The notes beneath the pieces were generated by a model, which was given only the letters and a program-made list of their open reading frames with translations, did no database searches and was not told the origin of the DNA. DNA of 64,000 nt from contig NZ_AWGD01000011.1 of NCBI RefSeq assembly GCF_000495795.1, positions 186,001 through 250,000 on the forward strand, in the 5' to 3' direction. Both the position numbers and the translations under genes were made by a program. The DNA comes from Asticcacaulis sp. AC460. GTDB taxonomy: Bacteria; Pseudomonadota; Alphaproteobacteria; Caulobacterales; Caulobacteraceae. This document shows, one piece after another, positions 12,401 to 18,593 of this stretch; the stretch's first letter is position 1, and each line of letters starts with the position of its first letter.

Positions 12401-14059
12401 GCCGCCGGCCAGGTTCACGGAGTCGGTGTTGGCCAGGACGCTGCCCAGGGTGACGGTGTCGACACCGGCATTGCCGAGGAGGGTTTCGACGTCGGTGACC
12501 GTCAGGGTGTTGGCGAAGTTGCCCAGGTTCAGCACGTCGGTGCCGCCGTTCAGGTCGACCGTGCCGGCCGCGATCGCCGCGCCCAGGGTGATGATGTCGG
12601 CGGCGGCGTTACCAGTGATGACTTCGGCGTTCGATACGGTAACGGTGTTGGCGAAGTTACCCAGGATCAGGGTGTCGGTGCCGGTGCCCAGGTTGATGGC
12701 CATGCCGGACGCGTCGGTGGCGACCGTAACAGTGTCGGCCGCGGTGCCGCCGTTCAGGGTATCGACGTTGGAGATCGTCACCGAGTTGGCGAAGTTGCCG
12801 AGCGTCAGGCTGTCGGTGCCTGAGACCAGGTCGATCGTGCCGGCCGTGATGGCCGCGCCCAGGGTGATGGTGTCGGCGCCGGTGCCGCCGGTGATGGTTT
12901 CGACGTTCGAAACCGTGGCGCTGTTGGTTCCGTTGGCAAAGGTCAGGGCGTCGGTGCCGGCCGCCAGGTTGATGGTGCCCGCCGCGACGGCGGTGGCCAG
13001 GGTAATGGTGTCGGCCAGGGCGTTGCCGGTGATGGTCTCGGTGTTCGAGATGGTGCCGGTATTGGCGAAGTTGCCCAGGTTCAGGACGTCGAGGCCGCCG
13101 GCCAGGTCCATGGTGTCGGTATTGGCCAGGGCGCTGCCCAGCGTGATGGTGTCCACGCCGGCATTGCCGGTGATGGTCTCCGCGCCCGTCACGGTAGCCG
13201 TGTTGGCGAAGTTGCCCAGGGTCAGGCTGTCGGTGCCGGCCCCCAGGTTGACCGTGCCGGTCAGGGCGGCGGCGACGGTGATGAGGTCGGCGGCGGTGCC
13301 GCCGGTGATGGTTTCGATGTTCGAAACCGTGCCGGTGTTGGCGAAGTTGCCCAGCGTCAGGCTGTCGGCGCCGGTGCCCAGATTGACCGCGCCGGCCAGG
13401 GCGGTCAGCAGCGTGATGGCGTCGTTGGCGGTGCCGCCGGCGATATTTTCGACATTGGACAGGCTGCCGGTGTTGGCGACATTGGCCAGGGTCAGGTTGT
13501 CGGTGCCGGCCGCCAGGTCGACCGTCATGCCGGTCAGGGTGGTGCCCAGCGTGATGGTGTCGGCGGCGGTACCACCGGTCAGGGTTTCGACGTTCGAAAC
13601 GGTGGCGCTGTTGACGAAGTTGCCCAGCGTCAGGGCGTCCGTGCCGGCGGCCAGGTTGACGACACCGCCGGTCAGGATGGTTGAGAAGGTGATGGTGTCG
13701 GCATTGGTGCCGCCTGTCAGGGTCTCGACATTGGCGATGCTGGCGGTGTTGACGACATTGGCCAGGTTAAGGGTGTCGGAACCGCCCGCCAGGTCCAGCG
13801 TCATGCCGGTCAGGGTGGTGAGGAGCGTGATGATGTCGGCGCCCGAACCACCGGTGAGCGTCTCGACGTTCGAGACCGTCACGACGTTACCGCCCGCGGC
13901 CAGCGTCAGGGCATCTGTGCCGGCGCCCATATCCACGACAGCGGCCGTAAGGGGCCCGGTGACGGTGACGATGTCATTCCCCGTACCCGAGATAAGGCTG
14001 TCGAAATAGGTGATGGAGAGGGTGAGGTCGTTGTTGCCGTAGACCAGATTGACAGCCAT
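3437..14059 (-). CDS. Giant secreted repeat protein (RTX-like, 46-residue tandem repeats, probable type I secretion)
   Basis: 3540 residues, ATG at 14057-14059 with AAGGGG as ribosome site. There is no N-terminal signal peptide. From about residue 20 to 3390 the protein is some 72 tandem copies of a 46-residue unit. A typical unit runs VSNVETITGG, TGADTITLGA, a TAGTIDL strand, then GTDSLTLGNFANTAT. The GGxGxD pieces resemble degenerate RTX calcium repeats, and the unit should fold as parallel beta-roll or beta-helix rungs. The protein is very acidic, with almost no Lys or Arg and very few Cys. The last 150 residues are not repeated and contain ALYWDADGDFSAGATMIAVL, like the C-terminal ends of RTX proteins exported by type I secretion. 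No type I exporter gene is in the window. Likely a cell-surface or matrix adhesin; function is not proven. Confidence 0.85.
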   Translation of the reverse strand: MAVNLVYGNNDLTLSITYFDSLISGTGNDIVTVTGPLTAAVVDMGAGTDALTLAAGGNVVTVSNVETLTGGSGADIITLLTTLTGMTLDLAGGSDTLNLANVVNTASIANVETLTGGTNADTITFSTILTGGVVNLAAGTDALTLGNFVNSATVSNVETLTGGTAADTITLGTTLTGMTVDLAAGTDNLTLANVANTGSLSNVENIAGGTANDAITLLTALAGAVNLGTGADSLTLGNFANTGTVSNIETITGGTAADLITVAAALTGTVNLGAGTDSLTLGNFANTATVTGAETITGNAGVDTITLGSALANTDTMDLAGGLDVLNLGNFANTGTISNTETITGNALADTITLATAVAAGTINLAAGTDALTFANGTNSATVSNVETITGGTGADTITLGAAITAGTIDLVSGTDSLTLGNFANSVTISNVDTLNGGTAADTVTVATDASGMAINLGTGTDTLILGNFANTVTVSNAEVITGNAAADIITLGAAIAAGTVDLNGGTDVLNLGNFANTLTVTDVETLLGNAGVDTVTLGSVLANTDSVNLAGGLDVLNLGNFANTGTISNTETITGNALADTITLGTAVSAGTFNLAAGTDALTFANGTNSATVSNVETITGGTGNDAITIGAIMTAGIIDLVSGTDSVTFGAFVNSATLSNVDTVTGGTLADTITVATQMTSGTIDLGTGTDALTLGNFANTLTVSNVETLTGNAAADLITIGAALTGTVNLAGGTDSLSLGNFANTATVSGAETITGNALVDTITLGTALANTDTINLAGGLDVLNLGNFANTGTVSNAETITGNALADDITLGAAVTAGTFNLAAGTDVLTFANGTNSATVSNVETITGGTGAETITLGTALANTMTVDLAAGTDNLTLGAFANTGSLSNVENVTGGTLVDNITLLTALAGTVNLGTGTDSLTLGNFANTGTVSNIETLTGGTAADLITVGAALTGTINLGAGTDSLLLGNFANTATVTGAETITGNAAVDTITLGSALANTDAINLNGGLDVLNLGNFANTGTVSNVESITGNALADDITLATAITAGTINLAAGTDLLTFAAGTNSATVSNVETITGNTGADTITLGAIITGGTIDLVSGADSLTLGAFVNSATISNVDTLVGGSANDTITVATDASGMNINLNGGTDTLILGNFANTVTLSNVEVVTGNAAVDAITLATIITAGNVDLNGGNDVLNLGNFANTLTVTDVETLLGNAGVDTVVLGSVLSNTDSINLAGGIDALTLGNFTNTGTLSNVESVTGAAGADTITLATAVTAGVVDLAAGADSLTLANGANSATVSNTETITGGTGADTITLGSTLTGVTIDLAAGTDTLILAAVANTGSVTNVENITGGSAADTLTLATALAGTIDLGAGTDSLTLGNFANTGTVSNTETLTGNAAADLITIGAALTGTVNLAGGTDSLTLGNFANTATVSNTESITGNAGVDTITLGTVLSNTDTINLNGGLDVLNLGAFANTGSVSNVETITGNTLADDITLVTAITAGTINLAGGTDALTFANGTNTATVSNVETITGGTGNDAITIGAAMTAGVIDLVSGTDSVTFGAFANSATVSNADTITGGTAADTITLATALGTVDLGTGTDTLNLANTANTGTVSNVEALVGNAAADVVTIAAALTGTVNLAGGTDTLLLGAFANTATVSNAETITGNANADTITLGTVLSNTDTINLAAGIDRLNLGNFANTGSLSNVETIIGNALADDITLLTAITAGTIDLGGGTDSITLGDFTNSVTISNAETILGQNSGGADTVTLGSALTNTMTVNLDNGNDTLILGNFTNTGTLQGIESLTGGTLNDTITLTSAMSATVNLGTGVDAITLANTTNTCTINNTETITGNAGADSITITTILTGGTINLLAGTDALILGNFANSATVSNTETITGNAGIDTITLGTVLNNTDVINLAGGLDVLNLGNFANTGSISNVETITGGTGADTITLVTAVTAGTINLAAGTDALTFANGTNSATVSNVETITGGTGADTVTLGAIITAGTIDLVSGADSLTLGAFANSATVSNVDTLTGGSANDTITLATDATGMTINLAGGTDTLNLGAFANTVTISNAEVITGNFLADVVTLATVITAGTVNLGGGVNVLNLGNFANTVTVSYAETINGGTGIDTVTMAWNVANTDTINLGGGVDVLNLMNGSNFAQLSNVETVTGGTGLDSVTLLTAVTAGVYNLAAGTDALTFANGTNSATVSNTETVTGGTGADTITLGTTLTGMTVDLAAGTDTLVLAAVVNTGSLTNVENVTGGSAVDTITLLTALAGTIDLAAGLDVLNLGNFANTGTVNNVETITGNAAADLITTGAALVAATVNLAGGTDSLTLGNFANTATVSGAETITGNALVDTVTLGTALANTDTINLAGGLDVLNLGAFANTGSVSNVETITGNTLADDITLLTAVTAGTINLAGGTDVLTFAAGTNSATVSNTETITGNTGADTITLGTAITAGTIDLAAGTDALILGAFANSATVSNVETITGGTLADTITIATQMTSGTINLGTGTDSLTLGNFANTLTVSNVEALTGNAAADIITIGAALTGTVNLAAGTDSLILGNFANTATVSGAETITGNALVDTITLGTILANTDTINLAGGLDVLNLGSFANVGTVSNVETITGNTLADDITLATTITAGVINLAGGTDVLTFAAGTNSATVSNVETITGDTGAETITLGTALANTMTVDLAAGTDTLILGAFANTGSLSNVENVTGGTLVDAVTLLTALGGTINLGTGADSLTLGNFANTGTVSNVETVTGGTAVDTITTGAALLATTINLGAGTDVLNLGNFANVVTVSNAETITGNAGIDTVTLGSALANTDAINLAGGLDILNLGNFANTGSVSNTETITGNALADDITLATAIAAGTINLAAGTDALTFGNFTNSATVSNVETITGGTGNDTVTTGAALTAATIDLVSGTDTLILGAFANSATVSNVDTLTGGSAADTITLATDASGMVINLNGGVDTLILGNFANTVTMSNVEVITGNAAVDAITLAAAITAGTVDLNAGNDVLNLGNFANTLTVTDVETLLGGTGIDTVTLGSVLANTDSINLAGGLDVLILGNFANTGTINNVETITGAAGVDTITLGTAITAGTIDLAGGADTLVFGNFVNSATVSNVETITGAANNETITIGAAVASATIDLAAGTDSLTFGNFANTATVSNAETLNGGTGIDTITLATTLTGMTLDLKAGADVLNLANLANTGTVSNVETITGNAAADVITLATAITGGVFNLAGGTDSLTLGNFANSATVSNTETINGGSLVDNITLGSQLTNTMVVNLKGGIDILNLGNFANTGTISGAETINGNAGADIITLDTPLAAGTVDLGAGTDSLTLMSGVLNGVSVANVETVTGGSGIDTVTHTGTGAITFFGGGGGDTYYCGTGVDTAVLDDVTALMTVKNFRASGADKIALDVVGLGTYTANEFDIGGTSLIAGTNITSVNDYDAMLATSLSNGGKGAFVYQKDVGALYWDADGDFSAGATMIAVLQSSGTTPWTYDINGFVLG
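3880..14000 (-). repeat. 138-bp tandem repeat array inside the giant gene, with 690-bp higher-order period
   Basis: The unit is 46 codons (138 bp). A rare unit variant containing TDASGM/TDATGM occurs four times, its Met codons at 5099, 7865, 10628 and 12701 (complement). The gaps are 2766, 2763 and 2073 bp, close to 20, 20 and 15 units. The common factor is 5 units (about 690 bp), which indicates growth by duplication of multi-unit blocks. The repeat also creates very long open frames on the opposite strand, which I treat as by-products. Confidence 0.85.
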
Positions 14060-14576
14060 GGTAATGCCCCTTTACGAACACATTACGCCGTCCTGTGAGT
14101 GTGTCTTTCCGCCTGAAAATAGCGCCTGCACACGCACGGATGCGTAAGTCGAGATGACTTGGATTGAGGCGCCGTCCGCGATCTGCGGGAATTATGACTA
14201 TTGATTCCGAGTCCGCCCCGAATGGAACAGGCTTTTTGCCAATGAGCGTTTAACTCCCCAGCTCTCTTCTAGAGCCTATTGCTAAGTAATTTACAGAAAT
14301 CGCTTGAACAAAGTGTTAATCGCCGAATCTCTAAAAAAGCGACTGTAAACACCTGTGGCGAACATTGTAATTTAATATGAAAAACAACGCGTTATAAATA
14401 ATTAACTCAACCGTTTAACGTGTGAAAAACTTAATTTTTCAACTTCTGAATGTCCTGATAACCATTTCAGAAGGGCAGCTTGTTAACATTGTTGCGGCGC
14501 AACAAAAAGTATAACCGGCAAGTCTTGCCGACTATATTTAAGACTAGGCAAATTTTGCCGATCTATACTGAAAATA
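14060..14576. promoter_or_regulatory. AT-rich leader region upstream of the giant repeat-protein gene
   Basis: 517 bp without a gene, clearly richer in A and T than its surroundings, between the end of the ATP-grasp gene and the start of the giant gene (both minus strand). It should hold the promoter of the giant gene. I cannot place a -35/-10 pair with confidence. Two short palindromes at its right end are listed separately. Confidence 0.5.
14516..14559. promoter_or_regulatory. Pair of GGCAA-N3-TTGCC palindromes, 30 bp apart
   Basis: CGGCAAGTCTTGCCG at 14516-14530 and GGCAAATTTTGCC at 14547-14559 share the same 5-bp arms and 3-bp spacer, with centres 30 bp apart (about three helix turns). 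That spacing on one DNA face suggests a cooperative operator. They also lie 18-61 bp past the stop of the ATP-grasp gene. On the minus strand the distal stem is followed, after six bases, by a short T run, so a terminator is an alternative. Confidence 0.4.
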
Positions 14577-15776
14577 TCAATCCACCGCAAAATAATGCGG
14601 TACAAAGCGCGCCCGGTCGTCGGTGATGGCGCCGTCGCTTTCGCGAATCCCCATGCCCCTGGCCTCGCCCCCGATCACCCAGCTGCCGATCAGGGCGTGG
14701 ACGTGCGACGCCCCCAATCCCGCGGTAAACAGGGTGGCCAGGTCCTGATAGACGAAATCGTTGTCGCCATAGGTGCCGGAGGTGCGCTCGGTTGCCATGG
14801 CCTGCCCCTTACGGAAGATGGTCACGTTCTGGCCTTCGCGTCCCAGGGCCGGCTTGCGGACGAAGCCCTCGGACCCGCCACGCTCCATCTTCGCCCGCAA
14901 AGGACGTTCGCTGCGGTGGGTTTCCAGCAGGTAGGGGCTGTCGGGGAACATCTGCCACATCTTCACCAGCAGCAGCTTGTTGGCCATCAACATCTTCCAG
15001 GCCGGCTCGAACAGCCGGATGCGTCCCCCAAGCACGGCGTCGGCCAGCAGCGGGCCGTAGGAATCGGCCAGCAGCCAGTCCCAGGGATAGAGCTTGAACA
15101 ACAGCCGGATCGGCTGGTCGTCCTGGTCGAGGAACAGGCCGCCGTCCTGGGAGGTGTGGCCGATGGCGGAGATCGGCACGAACTTGACCTCAATGCCGGC
15201 CTCGCGCGCCACGCTTTCGATATAGGCGACCGTGCCGGTGTCCTCGTCGTGCGGAAAGACGCAGGAGACGTGCAGGAAAGCGCCGTGCTCGTCGCGCCAT
15301 TGTTTCATGCGTGCGACGAAGGCCGCGTGCAGGTCGTTGAACTGCCCGGTCGCGTCCTTGCCGAAGACATCGGTCAGCCACGACCATTGCACCACCGCCG
15401 CCTCCAGCAGGCTGGTCGGGGTGTCGGCATTGTATTCCAGCATCTTCGGCGCGCCGTTGCCGTCCCAGGCGAAGTCGATGCGGCCGTAGATGTCGCGCTC
15501 GTCATTTCGCCAGCTATGTTCGATCAGGGCGATGGCGTTGGGGCTATAGCCCCATTGCGCCAGTTCTCCGCCCCCGATCAGGGCGCCCGCCGCCGCCACG
15601 GCCATGTCGTGGCAGGCCTGGGTGGCGTCATGGATCTCGTCGATTTCGGCCTCGCTGAAGCGATAGGCCACGCCTTCGTGCCAGTAGGTGATGCCGTGGG
15701 CGGTGTGCCACAGCATGCCTTCCGCCTCGACCCGCTTCTGCCAGTCCGGGCGCGGGCCGCGCGTCTCGCGTTCCAT
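14577..15776 (-). CDS. Glutathionylspermidine synthase family ATP-grasp protein (YgiC/YjfC-like)
   Basis: 399 residues, close to the usual length of the E. coli YgiC/YjfC family. Visible marks are an early TAHGITYWHEGVAYRFSEAE segment and, in the ATP-grasp part, DFAWDGNGAPKMLEYNADTP followed by TSLLEAA, typical of the synthetase domain of glutathionylspermidine synthase. Near the C-terminus, KPALGREGQNVTIF matches the nucleotide-binding loop. The family ligates an amine to a peptide carboxylate with ATP, but the in vivo substrate of the stand-alone members is not known to me. It is the last gene of the DUF350 / DUF1190 / synthase operon, 3 bp after the DUF1190 gene, the same set as E. coli yjfL-yjfM-yjfC and ygiB-ygiC. 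Confidence 0.85.
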   Translation of the reverse strand: MERETRGPRPDWQKRVEAEGMLWHTAHGITYWHEGVAYRFSEAEIDEIHDATQACHDMAVAAAGALIGGGELAQWGYSPNAIALIEHSWRNDERDIYGRIDFAWDGNGAPKMLEYNADTPTSLLEAAVVQWSWLTDVFGKDATGQFNDLHAAFVARMKQWRDEHGAFLHVSCVFPHDEDTGTVAYIESVAREAGIEVKFVPISAIGHTSQDGGLFLDQDDQPIRLLFKLYPWDWLLADSYGPLLADAVLGGRIRLFEPAWKMLMANKLLLVKMWQMFPDSPYLLETHRSERPLRAKMERGGSEGFVRKPALGREGQNVTIFRKGQAMATERTSGTYGDNDFVYQDLATLFTAGLGASHVHALIGSWVIGGEARGMGIRESDGAITDDRARFVPHYFAVD

Positions 15777-15779
15777 GAC

Positions 15780-16331
15780 CTATCCGCCACCGCCGTGGAA
15801 GCCCGAAGATCCGCCGAATCCGCCGCGCGACTTCGCGCTGTAGGACGGACGGCTGCTCTCCCGAGCGCGGCCACCGGAATAGACGGGGGCACTGGTATAT
15901 CCATCGTTGCGCCGGCGCCGATAGGTATCGAGGTCGGCGCCGTTCATGGCACGGGCCAGCATGAAGCCGGTCAGGGCCGGCACGAACCAGCTACCACCGC
16001 CACGGCTTTCGCAATGTCCGGCGCCGTATTCGGCTTCGCACTGTTCCTTGCGGCTGAACTGGTGCTGGCCCTGGACGGCGGCGGCCTCGGCCATGGCTTC
16101 GTCGCAGATGCGGTCGTCGGTCTGGGCCGCCTTGCATTCGTCGAGCGACTTATAGACGATGGCGTCGTTATTGCCGTTGTCCCAGCCGGCTTGGCTGGGC
16201 GCGGGATTGCCGCAGCCGCCCAGCATGGCCACGGCCGAGGTGGTGCAGGCCAGCAGGGCCAGCCAGCGCGCCCGGCGGCGTTTCATTTCGCCCATATGGC
16301 GTGTGCGGTAGGCGCGGGTGGAGTTGGTCAT
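15780..16331 (-). CDS. DUF1190 lipoprotein (YgiB/YjfM-like)
   Basis: 183 residues from the first ATG; MKRRRARWLALLACTTSAV (16 codons later) is an alternative start and gives a tighter signal peptide. The lipobox is LGGC, so the mature protein starts at that Cys and is membrane-anchored. The body has ERKEQCEAEYG-type spacing (SRKEQCEAEYGAGHCES) with paired cysteines, and a low-complexity Ser/Gly/Arg tail ending FHGGGG, as in YgiB. Biochemical role unknown. It lies between the DUF350 membrane protein (9 bp before) and the ATP-grasp protein (3 bp after), which suggests one envelope-linked module. Confidence 0.8.
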   Translation of the reverse strand: MTNSTRAYRTRHMGEMKRRRARWLALLACTTSAVAMLGGCGNPAPSQAGWDNGNNDAIVYKSLDECKAAQTDDRICDEAMAEAAAVQGQHQFSRKEQCEAEYGAGHCESRGGGSWFVPALTGFMLARAMNGADLDTYRRRRNDGYTSAPVYSGGRARESSRPSYSAKSRGGFGGSSGFHGGGG

Positions 16332-16340
16332 CGTGCGGTC

Positions 16341-16763
16341 TCAGTACGACAGGGCTGCGGCGTTGAGCATGCCGACGACCAGGCTGAAGCCGGACAGCAG
16401 GAGGGCCGAGGCGATGCAGGGCTTTTCGTCGCCGCGCGCCGTCAGGCGGCCATAGGTGGTCTTCCAGAAGGTACGGATGACCAGGTGCGTGGCGACCTGG
16501 GAGACGATGCCGATCCCGCCCCACAGAACCAGTTCGAGGGGGTTGAAGGTCGAGTGCCCGACCGACTGGATCGGCAGGGCCAGGGCGATGGCGACGGCCA
16601 TGAAGTTGATGGCGACGGCGGTATTGCCGTTACGGATTTCGTCAAATTCCTTGATCGGGGTGACCAGTTCGTAGAGGAACAGGCCGACGCCCCAGACCAG
16701 GAGGCCTGCGCCGAAAAACAGGAAATAGTCCGGCAGGTTGGCCAGGGTATCCAGGTTGAGCAT
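16341..16763 (-). CDS. DUF350 membrane protein (YjfL-like)
   Basis: 140 residues with four hydrophobic segments: about 12-32 (YFLFFGAGLLVWGVGLFLYE), 48-68, 76-96 and 118-138. The motif ELVTPIKEFDEIRNGNTAVA between the first two is typical of the DUF350 family (E. coli YjfL), which is about this length. It is the first gene of the three-gene operon with the DUF1190 lipoprotein and the glutathionylspermidine-synthase-like protein. Inner membrane location is clear from the sequence; the molecular role is unknown. Confidence 0.85.
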   Translation of the reverse strand: MLNLDTLANLPDYFLFFGAGLLVWGVGLFLYELVTPIKEFDEIRNGNTAVAINFMAVAIALALPIQSVGHSTFNPLELVLWGGIGIVSQVATHLVIRTFWKTTYGRLTARGDEKPCIASALLLSGFSLVVGMLNAAALSY

Positions 16764-16824
16764 GGCGTCCCTCCTCTATCTTTCGACATCAACCATAATC
16801 CGCGTGGGAAGTAAATTAAGCTCG

Positions 16825-17202
16825 TCAATCCGGCTTGCGAGCGGTTATCCGCTTGGCCGCCAATTCAAGAACATCTTCCGCTGCCGTATCTGGATCGATC
16901 ATGACATCGGCTCCGTTTAGCCGGAAGACCATCATGCCCTGTGCTTCCAGCCAGGCTGTACTCACCTCGTCCCGACGGGCCTTGTCGTCTTCGGTGTGAA
17001 CACTGCCATCCACTTCGACGACCAGCGACGCCGCGGTACAATAGAAGTCGACAATATAGGGACCGATGGGATGCTGGCGACGGAAATGGATACCCTGTGG
17101 ATTGCCCCTTAACCTGAGCCACAACCGGGTTTCGGAGGGTGTGAGAGTCCGCCGGAACCTGCGCGCCAGTTCGTACTTCAGACGATGCCGGGTTGTGTCC
17201 AT
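16825..17202 (-). CDS. DUF559 family endonuclease-like protein
   Basis: 125 residues, the usual size of the family. The order of features is: an Arg-rich start (LARRFRRTLTPSETRLW), the GIHFRRQHPIGPYIVDFYC strand with the metal-binding Asp, and LVVEVDGSVH with the second acid. The end is a FRLNGADVM strand. DUF559 proteins share the Vsr-like restriction endonuclease fold. They are common, solitary and of unknown function. It sits alone, 61 bp upstream (in transcription sense) of the DUF350 operon and next to an inverted-repeat element. Function as a nuclease is inferred from the fold. Confidence 0.8.
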   Translation of the reverse strand: MDTTRHRLKYELARRFRRTLTPSETRLWLRLRGNPQGIHFRRQHPIGPYIVDFYCTAASLVVEVDGSVHTEDDKARRDEVSTAWLEAQGMMVFRLNGADVMIDPDTAAEDVLELAAKRITARKPD

Positions 17203-17271
17203 GTTGAGAAGATAGCTTCAAATTCAACCTTGGGAAGCGCAAAATTTTCAGAACCCCTCACCTCCGAAGAC

Positions 17272-17504
17272 GCAAACTCCCTCCTCTCCACGATGCCTGC
17301 CGGCGAGGCTGGGGAGGTGCCGGCGAAGCCGGCGGAGGGGTATAGGCGGGTGCGGCTTGCACTCTGTTTCAAGCCTTGCTCAACCCTGTAAGAGAAGAAG
17401 TATAAATAAATTAACCCCTTAAAAGACCTTCACCTCTGATAGCTAGATACCCCTCCGTCGGCTTCGCCGACACCTCCCCACTTCGTGGAGAGGAGGGAGT
17501 TCGC
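17272..17504. repeat. Inverted-repeat element (MITE-like), copy 1 of the dispersed GC-rich family
   Basis: The left end GCAAACTCCCTCCTCTCCAC (17272-17291) is mirrored, with one change, by the right end (17485-17504). A second pair of arms, GGGGAGGTGCCGGCGAAGCC on the left, matches 17447-17479 on the right. Between the arms lie about 100 bp of AT-richer DNA. There is no open frame of note; 17203-17585 is otherwise empty apart from the promoter of the next operon. Confidence 0.75.
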
Positions 17505-17585
17505 AGCATCACCCGCGATTGTCCTGTAAATTCCATTGACAATGCCGGCCTGAACATTTATGAACAATGTTCAAATTTGCCTGGA

Positions 17586-18593
17586 ATGACACCCGTGACC
17601 TATCCCATCGGTCTTCGCATGGCCGGCGCCGGAACCTACTCACCGCAATTCCGCCAGCCGTCCACCGCGCTCGACGCCGTCTACGGCCAGGCCGAAGGCT
17701 GGACGCAGACCAAATTCGGCATCGCCGAACGCGGCATCGCTTCCCGCGAAGAGACCACTTCGGTCATGGCTGCCCAGGCCTGCCGCGCCGCGCTCGACGA
17801 AGCCGGCTGGGGCGAGGATTTCGATGTCATCGTCGGCGGCTGCGGCGTGATGGAACAGCCCATCCCCGGCACCTCGGTCCTGGTCCAGCACGAACTGGGC
17901 CTGCACAAGTCCGGCATTCCCTGTTTCGACGTCAACATGACCTGCCTGTCCTTCCTCAGTGCGCTGGACCTGGTCAGCCTGGGCTTCAAGGCCGGACGGT
18001 GGCGGCGCGCCCTGATCTTCGCCAGCGACATCGCCTCGGCCGGCCTCAACTACAGCCAGCCGGAGATGTCGGCCATTTTCGGCGACGGCGCCGCCGCCAT
18101 CTGCGTCGAAGCCGCCCCGGAGAACGGTGCGGCCATCCTGGCCTGCCGGTTTATCACCTTAAGCTCCGGCAAGGACCTGGCCCATCTGCGATCGGGCGGG
18201 ACACGTATCCGCGTCGAGGACGGCTATGAGGCGCTGCAGGCCGGCGCGCGGTTCCATATGGATGCTTTCGGGATCTTCAAGGCCGCCGGAAAGCGCCTGC
18301 CCGAGCTGATCAACGAAACCCTGGCCACCGCCGGCCTGACGATGGACGGTATCGACACCGTCATCGGCCACCAGGCCAGCAAGCCGGGACTGGAATATGT
18401 CCGCCACATCCTGAGGACGCGGCCCGAGCGCGTGGTCGACATCTTCGGCCATACCGGCAACCAGATCGCCGCATCGCTACCGACCGCCCTGGTCGCCGCC
18501 CGCAACCAGGGCCGCCTGACACCCGGCAGCCATGCCCTGCTGCTGGGAACCTCGGCCGGGGTCAGCATGGGCGCCATGGTCGTGCGGTGCTGA
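17586..18593 (+). CDS. Beta-ketoacyl-ACP synthase III family protein (FabH-like)
   Basis: 335 residues from ATG 17586 (a TTG nine bases earlier is possible). The thiolase-fold triad of KAS III is intact: Cys120 in NMTCLSF, His262 in IGHQASK and Asn292 in GHTGNQIAAS. The FGDGAAAICVE segment is also typical. KAS III enzymes make a C-C bond between an acyl-CoA and malonyl-ACP, or transfer acyl groups in secondary metabolism. It opens a five-gene operon and overlaps the next gene by 7 bp. It has no fab genes around it, so a role in a dedicated pathway is more likely than in housekeeping fatty acid synthesis. The starter substrate is unknown. Confidence 0.85.
   Translation: MTPVTYPIGLRMAGAGTYSPQFRQPSTALDAVYGQAEGWTQTKFGIAERGIASREETTSVMAAQACRAALDEAGWGEDFDVIVGGCGVMEQPIPGTSVLVQHELGLHKSGIPCFDVNMTCLSFLSALDLVSLGFKAGRWRRALIFASDIASAGLNYSQPEMSAIFGDGAAAICVEAAPENGAAILACRFITLSSGKDLAHLRSGGTRIRVEDGYEALQAGARFHMDAFGIFKAAGKRLPELINETLATAGLTMDGIDTVIGHQASKPGLEYVRHILRTRPERVVDIFGHTGNQIAASLPTALVAARNQGRLTPGSHALLLGTSAGVSMGAMVVRC

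Noticed and set aside
3880..14000. Regular repeats that could suggest a CRISPR array
   Set aside because: The period is 138 bp with no unique spacers, and the repeats are in-frame coding units.
4155..14009. Very long open frames on the plus strand (4155-7445, 7523-9595, 8757-14009) opposite the giant gene
   Set aside because: They arise because the 138-bp repeat lacks stops on the other strand. The minus-strand frame is continuous over 3540 codons, has a ribosome site, sensible repeat units and a terminator; the antisense proteins are biased strings of Val/Pro/Arg/Ser.
17286..17580. Possible small genes in the gap before the KAS III gene
   Set aside because: The only open frame there (17185-17391) runs through the inverted repeat and antisense to the DUF559 start; no ribosome site or coding bias.
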